Below the pieces are notes generated by a model, which was not told the DNA's origin, did no database searches, and saw only the letters and a program-made list of their open reading frames with translations. The translations under genes were made by a program, and so were the position numbers. From Liolophura sinensis (Eukaryota > Mollusca > Polyplacophora > Chitonida > Chitonidae), in contig NC_088307.1 in NCBI RefSeq assembly GCF_032854445.1, forward strand, positions 15,004,001-15,068,000: a DNA stretch of 64,000 bases. The letters run 5' to 3'. Numbering within the stretch: position 1 is the first letter of the stretch; every line of letters starts with the position of its first letter. Of the stretch, positions 9,401 to 18,227 are shown piece by piece.

Positions 9401-12170
9401 TTTGATGAAGGCTTATAATGCTGCAATTGCACTGCACAATAACCAGATCCCTTTTAAACCCATGGGTTCTAGGTTTCATTCATATCAGTTAAGGCTACGT
9501 CTCTTTGTATAATGGTATATATTCTTCATACACGAAATTTGAAAAAGGCGAAGAAGATGTCAATGTAAAGTTACTTGATCTTTCTTTAACTTTGTTTCAA
9601 CAGGTTGTCGAATCTCCTTCGTCAGTATGGCAGGAACACACAGTGGCTGGGGACACAACAGCCCCACCATTAGTGTACTTTGACAATGCTCTTGATGGTT
9701 CCATGAAAGAGGATTGTGAAACTTCTCAGAGTAACACTACACAAACACGAGTTAATGAGTCCAGCAGTGATCATGCAAGTGACCATGATACGGTGGACAG
9801 ATTCTCTCCTCCATCCCCTGAGTGGGATGAGAAGGAGTCTTCAGAACAGTTTTCTCCTACAGAAGGATCTCGAAGAGGTAGACAACGGCGACGACAAAAA
9901 CCGGCAATTAAGACTCAAACCTCCAAGGAGTACGTTTGTTATTGTGGACAGACGTTCACCTATCCTTCCAGGCTGAAGTCCCACATGTTTAAAGTTCATG
10001 GTCAGGGAAGCCATGCTGATGTCAGAGTAGATGATAAAAGACATGGCTGTACACAGTGTGGAGAAATGTTTCGGGTGCCATCAAGGTTGGAGTACCACAT
10101 GTTCAAAGTACATGGGGTAGGAGATCCAGAGAAATTCAACATCAGCAGGAAGCCCCACACTTGCTCTTGTGGGCAGTCATTTAGCTGTCCTTCTCGCCTG
10201 AAGTCTCACATGTATAAAACACACGGGGAAGGAAGCCCCTTAGATGTTAAAGTTGACCATAAGAAACATATGTGTAAAGAGTGTGGAGAAATGTTCCGTG
10301 TACCTTCCAGATTGCGGTATCACATGTTCAAGGTTCACGGGGAAGGAAACCCCCAGGAATTCTGCATCAGGGCTAAGCCTCATTTCTGCACTGAGTGTGA
10401 AAAATCTTTTCACAGCAGAGCCCGGCTTCTCCACCATTTATTCCGTGCTCACCAGATTGGTGATGAATCAAATGTGTATCATAGGCAGAAGAAACACGTC
10501 TGTGATCAGTGCAGCAGACTCTTCCTCAGCCCCTCAAGACTCAAGTTCCACCTGTTTAAAGTTCATGGCATGGCTGACCCAGTAGACCTTCCTCATTTCC
10601 CCAAGAGGTATATTTGTATGACCTGTGGCAAAACATTTTCAAGCAAACAACGTCACAGACACCACCTCTTTAAAGAGCATGGGAAGGTGATGCTTCCTAC
10701 TTATTCCAGCAAGCCAAGAACCATGTGTGTGACTCGTGTGGAAATTCTTTTCATAATCCTTCTCGACTTCGACTCCATCAGTACAAGGCACATGGAATAG
10801 GTAATCCTGCTGAACTACCACAACCGCCAAAGCGGCACATGTGCGCCACATGCGGGAAAAGTGTCTCCAGTGCCGCCCGGCTTAAATACCACGCCTTCTA
10901 TGTCCACCGGGAAGGGGAACCCCCCAAGATTCACTCTCCAGATAAAAAGTACATGTGTCAGATGTGTGGTATCGCCTTCATCAAGCCTTCGCGGCTTAAA
11001 GTCCACCTGTACAAGTCCCATGGTGAGGGAGAGCTTCCATCTCCGCCAAAGTCGCCCAATCCTTGCCCCATATGCGGGAAGAAACTGTCCTCTCAGTACA
11101 TGTTGAATCGTCACGTGGCCCTCCATGTGAAAACAGGAAGTGATGACATCAGTGGTGAGGGTGAATCAGATCTTCACAAACAGTACGATAAACAGTATCC
11201 CTGCCTAACCTGTGGAAAAGTTTTTTGGAAGGCTTATCAACTCAATGCCCATTGTATTCAGCACCGTACGGAAAAGCCGTTTGAGTGCGATGAGTGTGGG
11301 AAGGCATTCAAACAGCGCTCACACTACAATGTTCATCTCCGAAGACACTCTGGTGAAAGACCGTTTTTGTGCGTCAAGTGTGGAAAGGATTTCATGACTT
11401 CACAGTCTCTAAAGCTTCACTCAGCGTCTCACACTGATGAACGTCCCTGGCTGTGCTGTTTCTGTGGAAAAGGGTTCAAAACCCGCATGACGCTGTACAG
11501 ACACTCAAAGATCCATGACAGTAACAGACCATTCAGATGTTTAGTATGCGACCAATGTTTTAGCAGCAGTGGTGGGTTAAAACGGCATATGAGAGTGCAC
11601 AGTCCTGCAAGGGCAAGCACAGGAGCATTTACTGTCATCAAACCATTGAATGGAAAAGAGGTGTCTGATGAATGTGATGACGGTGATGGTGATACCTGTG
11701 GTAATATGAAAGAAGCTGTTAACAGGAACATAAAAGATGATGAGTCAGATGTTCATGATCAGAATGTAAGTGTGAATGACAGTCGAGTTAACGTGATGGA
11801 CACTATGTCATATTCTGATAAAGATGATGACGTCAAAGATAATGTTGAAGAAACTGATAATGAGAACAATATGACTGACACATCAGATTTTGACGAAGAT
11901 CAAAATGATCCGGAAGCTGATGAGAGGAGTGTCCTGGATGAAACGCGAGATGTTCATGATGATGAGGATGTCAGTGACATTTCCAAGGAAGCTGATCGCA
12001 TCGATGCTCCAGATGATGTATCCGATGAAAACGGAAACGACCACTATGATTGTGCTGATCCTGACGCTTATACAGAAGGCGAGGAACTTAGGAAGGAAAA
12101 GTCTAGCTTTAAAGCTAATAATGGTTTCGGTTTTTTTCAAGGAAATAAGCTGTCGACAGAGTCTGGATAA
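6223..12170 (+). CDS. 16-finger C2H2 zinc-finger protein (three coding exons, one frameshift)
   Basis: Predicted nuclear DNA-binding protein of about 985 residues. Coding exons are 6223-6471, 7215-7355 and 9604-12170. Both introns are phase 0 with clean GT-AG ends. Residues 1-130 are a non-finger leader with two SUMO-type motifs (VKKEP, MKVEP). Fingers 1-10 start near residue 240, repeat every 37-38 residues, use an H-x4-H end and have long linkers of about 14 residues. Fingers 11-16 are classical H-x3-H fingers, 12-16 joined by short TGEKP-like linkers such as SGERP. The last 180 or so residues are rich in Asp and Glu. The reading frame shifts once between 10683 and 10686; apart from this the gene is intact. 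No orthologue is recognised, and target DNA and regulatory role are unknown. Confidence 0.9.
6530..6763 (+). mobile_element. SINE family A copy in zinc-finger intron 1
   Basis: Head-like GGTCTCCATGGGGCG is followed by AGAGCCTCTCACCAGTGCGG. The conserved 3' domain contains CCTCCCACCATAATG and GTGAAATATTCTCGAGCA, with a short AAATAAATGAAT tail. The head is internally deleted relative to the full copies at 55025 and 55578. It lies in the same orientation as the gene. Confidence 0.8.
7215..7355 (+). CDS. Zinc-finger gene, coding exon 2
   Basis: The exon is bounded by TTGTTGTAG and AAAAG|GTAATC and is exactly 47 codons, phase 0 on both sides. It begins PGKLTGNVESANLTEST and ends MVLPPEK. It has no recognised domain and is rich in Thr, Pro and Val, probably a disordered linker. 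Support comes from the matching phases and the splice signals; no homology was recognised. Confidence 0.65.
8190..8620. repeat. Possible dispersed repeat with (TCTG)n lead, zinc-finger intron 2
   Basis: A G-rich run (8197-8212) is followed by GTCTGTCCGTCTGTCTGTCTG, then by a non-coding block with phrases such as TTTGCGCCGATTTGGGTGAA and CCATCAAACTTAGCATATTC. I associate this style, a TCTG repeat followed by a 'cgatttgggtgaactt' phrase, with dispersed invertebrate repeats. No second copy occurs in this window, so the call is weak. Confidence 0.3.
9604..12170 (+). CDS. Zinc-finger gene, coding exon 3 with all 16 fingers
   Basis: The exon opens after TTTCAACAG with GTTGTCGAATCT (VVES). Fingers 1-7 read to 10683 and fingers 8-16 from 10686. 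Fingers 1 and 3 have C-x1-C (CYC, CSC); all others have C-x2-C. Fingers 1+2 and 3+4 are an exact 225-bp (75-codon) tandem unit. Finger 7 has His where its siblings have a core Leu, and finger 9 has Val for the usual Phe. The linker after finger 7 is broken by a missing base; one extra G at 10681-10683 would give HGEGD, as in neighbouring GEG linkers. The acidic tail follows VKKEP-free text from about 11620 to the TAA at 12168. Confidence 0.9.
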
Positions 12171-12650
12171 AGTTAATTATGTACTCGCGTCTCTCAAAAA
12201 CGTCTTGATTTGTGTACCTGGAGTGTCCCCTTTTAAGCATGTTAAACCTGTACACTGAAAGTGTAGGATAGGTCTTCTATACATGCGTCCGTAGATGATC
12301 AGTCAAGCTGCCCGATTGATTAATACTATAATAGAACATATGTCGTGATAATTGTACAAATGGTGATAATGTACATTTGGACAACTGTGCTGTATTATAC
12401 GTACTGTAGGTCGAGCGTCATCATCGTAATTGCGGCAAATCATTCCTTGTGTGTAATCTGTATATTAGGCCGCCTAAGTGTGACAAAAGAAAAAGTTTAA
12501 ACATTTTTGTTTAAATGGTCTGAAGTTGTCTTATGCGACTTTCTTGTGCATGGTTGTTTCATTTTTGTGATTTTACTTATTTATTTATTTATTTTTTTAT
12601 TTATTTATTTATTTATTTATGTATTTAGTCCTTTATTCAATAACGTTCGC
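12171..12650 (+). other. 3' flank or 3' UTR of the zinc-finger gene
   Basis: No ORF of interest and no AATAAA close to the stop codon. It ends in a (TTTA)n tract (12573-12630). The first AATAAA strings downstream belong to the SINE tail at 12876-12890, which could serve as the polyadenylation signal (inference). Confidence 0.4.
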
Positions 12651-12651
12651 C

Positions 12652-12893
12652 GGGGCCGAGGTTGTTATCTTGCTAGCGCTGCTCACGATCCAGGAGCCTC
12701 TCACCAATGTGGCCTCTCCTGCTGGCTCCCTCTCCGACCGTACGTAGGAAAGCCTGGCAGCAACATGCGGATGATCGTGGGTTTTCCCCGCGTCGTGGCA
12801 TGTTTTCTTCCACCATAATACAGGCCGCCGTCGTATAAGTGAAATATTCTTGAGTATGACGTAAAAAACCACTTAAATAAATAAATAAAAAAA
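12652..12893 (+). mobile_element. SINE family A, nearly full length, 3' of the zinc-finger gene
   Basis: It starts GGGGCCGAGGTTG, continues with the head-derived CAGGAGCCTCTCACCAAT, then CCACCATAATACAGGCCGCC and GTGAAATATTCTTGAGTA, and ends in AAATAAATAAATAAA. It lies in the sense direction of the zinc-finger gene, so its tail offers AATAAA hexamers to that transcript. Confidence 0.85.
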
Positions 12894-13282
12894 CTTTCAC
12901 GTTAATACCTGGTGGACAGTGTTTGGGGTGAAAGAAAATGGAAACAGGGAGAGATGGGTTTAAGCATGTGACATTCTTGTTTAGGGATCAATCAGCTGTT
13001 AGGAAGATCTGTTTTTTATGACAGCTTTAAACGTGTTTCACATAGTCAAAATCGTATAGAATCTAGGTGTCGAATCCGACATTCGTATACCAGAATACGG
13101 ATTCGGCCTAAGAACGTGTTTGTTCGATGTGCGTAGTGTGTAGTTCCTTGTAATGGGCCTTGTTTGGCAAAGCACAGCCTATAATTCCTCAAACACCAGT
13201 CCATGTAAATAAGGTATTGTTGTGAATGATGGCAGATTTGCAATTGCTGCTTTGTTCTGTTCAAACAATAAGTCACCTTCTT

Positions 13283-13316
13283 GGGGGGTGGGGGTGGGGT
13301 GCCGGGGTGGGGGATG
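13283..13316 (+). repeat. G-rich tract with quadruplex potential
   Basis: Runs of three or more G (GGGGGG, GGGGG, GGGG, GGGG, GGGGG) separated by one to three bases. Similar G-rich tracts occur at 17647-17683, 46647-46672 and 47569-47590. Quadruplex potential is inferred from the run pattern only. Confidence 0.45.
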
Positions 13317-13678
13317 CATGGATGGTCAGGAGAAGGTATTAATTTTGATCAGGCATTATACCACATGTGATTGCTGCTTAGCAATCAGTTCACCCAGTTG
13401 TGCTGTTTGTATTAATGTGGAATCATCCATAATACGCTTGGTATAACCGTACACTGTCTTTTATTGACCACAGGCAGCGTGGAACACATGTAGGGCCACT
13501 TGTTTTCATATGTGTGTCGGTGATGTATATGTACTTACATGAACTATATGTACTAAGTTATCAAATAAATTGTTTTGTATTGCCCGTGTGTGTATGTTAT
13601 GCAGGAAATGGTATTCATTCTTTTGTACTTAATTTACGCGTTTCTTTAGGAGGACACTCGCGGCATATCAGCATGAAT

Positions 13679-13810
13679 ATATTTATTTATTTATTTGATT
13701 GGTGTTTTACGCCGTACTCAAGAATATTTCACTTATACGACGGCTGCCAGCATTATGGTGGGAGGCCCGGGGGAAACCCACGACCATCCACAGGTTGCTG
13801 TCAAACAGCA
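13679..13810 (-). mobile_element. SINE family A, 5'-truncated, reverse orientation
   Basis: It begins with (ATTT)n then GATTGGTGTTTTACGCCGTA, the reverse complement of the family's 3' domain, and stops after CCACAGGTTGCTGTCAAACAG. The tRNA-like head is missing. Confidence 0.85.
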
Positions 13811-14094
13811 TGAATATATACTTTCTCTTTGTTGCAGCTGAACAAGGTGGTTACTTAGAAAACTTACTTTTTGGAGAACATAACTATAGTTAACCGGAGA
13901 AAATAGTATGAAGTATTAAAACACCAGACATAAAAACATCACGATACTAACAAAAACAAAATGAACAGATTCACTGCATTGGGATAATCAAAACTTTTGC
14001 TGGAATCTTTCCGGCTTTTAGCCCGAAGGTTTGTCAGGTGGTGAGTTGTTTCCACCAATCATAAACCTGATTAGGCTGCCATATATATATATAT

Positions 14095-14115
14095 GGTTAT
14101 ATATTTGCATTGCGC

Positions 14116-14167
<52 letters not shown>

Positions 14168-14185
14168 CGTGCAATGCAAATAACC
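14095..14185. repeat. (TA)n microsatellite inside a perfect-end palindrome
   Basis: A run of about 23 TA units (14119-14164) is bracketed by GGTTATATATTTGCATTGCG on the left and CGTGCAATGCAAATAACC on the right, which are reverse complements apart from an indel and one mismatch. The whole element can fold into one long hairpin. It could be a small palindromic transposon in which the TA core has expanded. Confidence 0.7.
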
Positions 14186-14687
14186 TTCAAAATATTCCAA
14201 AACGTGCTACTTCCGATGTTTCTTAGTTATCGAACTGTTTATTTTAATTGCAGGATATTTGCTTGCATTTCAAGCGCTACATATGACAGGCGAGTTTCAA
14301 ATCCGGCCTTGGACAGGTAATTTTTAAGATTCCACTTTCAGTGTTTGTCAGGCCGTCAGTTTACAATTTGTCCCCGTTTTCAGAGTCTACATTATAAAGT
14401 TAAATTATAAGACCAGTTCTTTGAAGATCACCAATCTGGTTAGCATATCCGTGTCTCACGCGCGGAAAGTTCATCAGAAACTTAAAGGTCCATGGGTTAT
14501 TTCTGCCACTACAGTTTCCTCTAACCATTAAACTAACCTACATGGTTTAAAATTCTTGATATTTTTTGTCAAATTGTTCCTTGACGTTGTGTGGTGGCCA
14601 TTGATGGGATAGGGTGCCCTCAAATAATTGAAATCTTCGGATTCCATCCTGAGGCAGGTGATGCCTGACAATATACATGTATATATA

Positions 14688-14792
14688 CATAAGGATTGGG
14701 ATCCTGGTTTGATACTTCGTATATAAAGATTGGGATCCTGATTTGATGCTCAGTATGTAAGGATTGAGATCCTGGTTTGATATTTAGTGTAT
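14688..14792. repeat. Three-copy tandem repeat, about 36 bp
   Basis: Three copies of a unit like AAGGATTGGGATCCTGG followed by TTTGATACTTCGTATAT. Copies two and three differ at several positions. No gene here. Confidence 0.7.
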
Positions 14793-14799
14793 AAGAAAT

Positions 14800-16500
14800 C
14801 TTCACAGTGTCAAACCACGTGTACTCTACCTGCGTACAGCAGCGGTGAAGTTGTGGTATGGGCGATGAAAGTATGCTTCAGCCCATCGAGATATCGATGC
14901 AATATCTTTTATTTGGTGTGACTGGGAAGAGCGTCGTGCTAGCATGATGTTTTTGGCATAGGGTTTCAAACTACATCTGAAGATCACTAGAAAAGAACGT
15001 TCAATGACTTTTTTGCGAACTGCAACCTGTCATGCACTAGAAACGGGTCTTAACATGATACAAAGATCTTTGCGCCTTTATACAGACTGATAAGCATTTT
15101 GACCAAATTCAGTCATTTCTAACACAGACATTGTTTGTGACAAATGTAGTTAAAAATTGTACAGATCGAGGTACATTGACTTTATAGTAAACTTTGTAAC
15201 CTATATCCAAAACAGATGAATTGATGATTATAACATATATCTATGTTGACTTTCCTTCAAACAAGATGCAGTGTATTTCCTTGAAACTGTTTTGAATTTC
15301 AGCAATGAACTTTGAGCGCTTAACAGCGGATATAAAATTTGTTCTTGTAATTATTGAACTTGTGGGCTTGCTGTGCTGTTTTGTCACGGCACATTATTTT
15401 CACCTCATTATACTTCCGAATGCCACAGGCGTTCCTTTGTTTAAATCTTTCCCTTAAATTTTAAAGTAAACCTTTTGTCCTGGGGAATGTGTGCGTTGCT
15501 CTGGGAATGCACAAGGATATTGTTTGCATCTTTTATTAAAGTTGTTTAGGAAGCACATTTACATAACCGTAGTATACCGAGTTGAAATTCAAATGGATAT
15601 CGCTACCGCGAGATTCCGCTTTACCGCCGTTTTCTTACCATTGTGCCCTCGTTGACTCTGTTGCTGTCTTTCTGGTCACGTCCGATCGGCCTCGGACATC
15701 AGTGAGGCCAGCAACACTGTATGGCTGGGTCACTTGTGCCTTTAGGTTCCAGCGTGACGAAGGGCGGTAGTTTACTCGGGGCACTCCGGTTTCATCCAGC
15801 CATAAAACTGACCCCCCATCGTCGATAAGAAAAAGGTTCATGTATGAGGCGATAAGTACCGATGAAAAATGCATAATGCAACTGGAATGTACACACAGTG
15901 CAAGCAAGGGGCATCCGTCTTCAATCTTCATTGTGACATCGTGATCTCAATCGTAATCAAGTCAAAAACGCATCGAACTCATTCGTGATTTTGAGTCTAT
16001 TAAGCGATACTTTAATATGTGCATTTCGAGTCATGTAACAATAATTCAAGCCGTTCATGAGAATGGGGAAACTTATTACCTTAAAGACAATGCTGACATT
16101 AATGGATTTATCGTGTGATGTCTCGTCGTTCTGTTCTAATGGCTTTGACCGGTATTTACAGGGTTTGCAAAAGATCAAGCCCGTGTGTGTTTTGGAGTAG
16201 GGGGTTAACAAATTCCTGTTTACACTCCGATCAACTTTTGTCGAGGTAGACAAACACGAACGAGGCCATACCGGCTATACTCCTATATACATCCTTAACT
16301 CGACGTGGGCTTCTCAGTTGGAGATTTGACTTTGCGAAGAGCATCTATAGCAGTCTTTATCCTTCTTTTTGACTGCTTGTGCATGTAAACGAATAGATGA
16401 ACGGCATTGCACAATTAGATGATAAGTGCAGATAATTTCGTGGTAATGTAACTCCATCTCGAAAATTTTCGTCAAACGATGACAGACGCCATTGGTTTCC
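14800..16500. other. Intergenic, no gene seen
   Basis: Short ORFs on both strands (for example 15582-15770 and 15635-15931) overlap each other and show no family motif. The stretch 15600-15790 is richer in CpG than its surroundings. Nothing further can be supported. Confidence 0.4.
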
Positions 16501-16509
16501 TGTTAACGT

Positions 16510-16729
16510 GGAGTAATAAAGGACCTTTTCCGGTTTCTTAAAGACCTGACTTGTGCTCTCGAATTTTCTCGAATCCCCGGGAGTTCTGCGTTAATCCCGA
16601 GCTCCTCTCTCCTCACCGATGACGACTGGAAAGATCCAGTGGTCGCAGGTCTAGAGGCGACCCAGTTCCCGGCTGTCAGTGAAACACGACTTCTACAAAC
16701 AAGCGAAGCATGATCTGGAACTCTCCCAG
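16510..16729 (+). promoter_or_regulatory. Possible 5' non-coding exon of the chitin-binding gene
   Basis: The G+C content rises here and the segment ends in a consensus donor, CTCCCAG|GTAATG, with the G of CAG at 16729. The next gene needs an upstream UTR exon because its first coding exon opens nine bases before the ATG, straight after an acceptor. Linking the two is inference; no TATA box was identified. Confidence 0.3.
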
Positions 16730-17231
16730 GTAATGTGATGTAGTGTCTTATGTGTTAGTTTGCCTTTTCATTATTATGTCTACCCCTGTGTATATTTAAA
16801 AGTGTGTCAGTGAATTCTTAAGTGTGTTGTATATTCCAGTTGCTCATTCTCCAAGCAACTCTAGTATGGATTATAAATGTAGTAACCACTACGTGTCTAT
16901 GATTGTTTCCTTCCGCATGCACTTTTTTCTGGGAATTGCCCTAAAATTTTCGTCATTTCCCTTTTCTGTGATGAGCATCTCTACGGGATGCTCACGTGTA
17001 AACATTTTAACACTGTTATTTATACACTTTTTGTTGCAATTCACCTATATTATACATATTCACTTTCAATGCTTCCCTGTCATGTGTATTAGATATTATG
17101 GTCTATTTTCGTACCGCACGTCTTGCTGAAGTTTTGTACTCTTCAAATTTTCTGGACAGTGCTTTATAGCTGTGGTCTGTATGAGTATCACACGTTACCC
17201 TAAGCCCAACCTACTCTGCAATTTTATTCTA

Positions 17232-17296
17232 CGCGTCGAACGCCACCATATGGTTGAAATACTGGCGATGTGACGTCAAGCCGCAATCATTAATTC
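17232..17296 (+). mobile_element. SINE family B, 3' fragment
   Basis: CGCCACCATATGGTTGAAATA then GCGATGTGACGTCAAGCC matches the 3' domain of the element at 1384-1757. Head and body are absent or too diverged to recognise. Confidence 0.6.
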
Positions 17297-18227
17297 TAAG
17301 AGTCCGTGCACTTCGGGGGACTGAGAGGGGCTTTTTAATGGCATAAAAAGAACACTAGGAGAAGGTGATCTGAAGCTTCAGAAAACTAAATCTACACCAC
17401 CGTCCAAAAGTCTTTGCCTTAAAGGCAGGGTTAAATCTGGTGCATAGGGTTCGTTAAAATTTTCTCATTTCCACCTAGTTTCTCCTTGAACTAAAGCAAC
17501 ACTTCTTGTCTCTTTCTGTTCATTAATTTTCTTTTCAAAAATTCAAATTTGTCAAAAATCGGAGATTTTTGTAGAAATTACGGCGAAGAACATTAGAAGG
17601 TATTGGAAAATACGCCTGGATTTGTAAACTTACTCAGTCTTTCAGGGAGGTGGGTGGGTTGGGGTGGGGGTGGGGTGGGGGGTCTCAATAGCAGATTAAA
17701 TGTGCGTGTCAACAGGCAAATAATCGGCACCAAAATACTGAGAGAGTCGGGGAAGGGTTCTCTTCACATCGTTTAATAGAGAGTTAAGTGATCACAAATT
17801 ACTCAAACGTTGATCTCCCGGCAACCGAAACCCCGATGCACCAAACTTGCTACTAAATCCATTTTGTCATCTGGTGCCGAACTGAACAGCTATTATATAA
17901 GGCAAAAGGACAACAAAGATAGTTTATCCAAATTAGCAATAACAGTGTAATTGACATGTATATGTCCAAATTGAAAGATCGCGTCTTGCCATGTATATTC
18001 TCCCCATTTACTTTTCTTGCTGTTGTTGAACTGTGGTATTGGACACCGTCGTAAACACCCTTTCCTGAACTGAATTAGGGTCATTAGCTAAATGCTTAGG
18101 CTATGTATTGTACCTGATTAGGACTGCTTATACGCGTTGATATCTCATTGGCATAATATACTTTCTCAGATTCATTTTATACTCAGTGTTCCCATAACCT
18201 ATAGAGGTATGTTTTTTTCGTTCTCAG

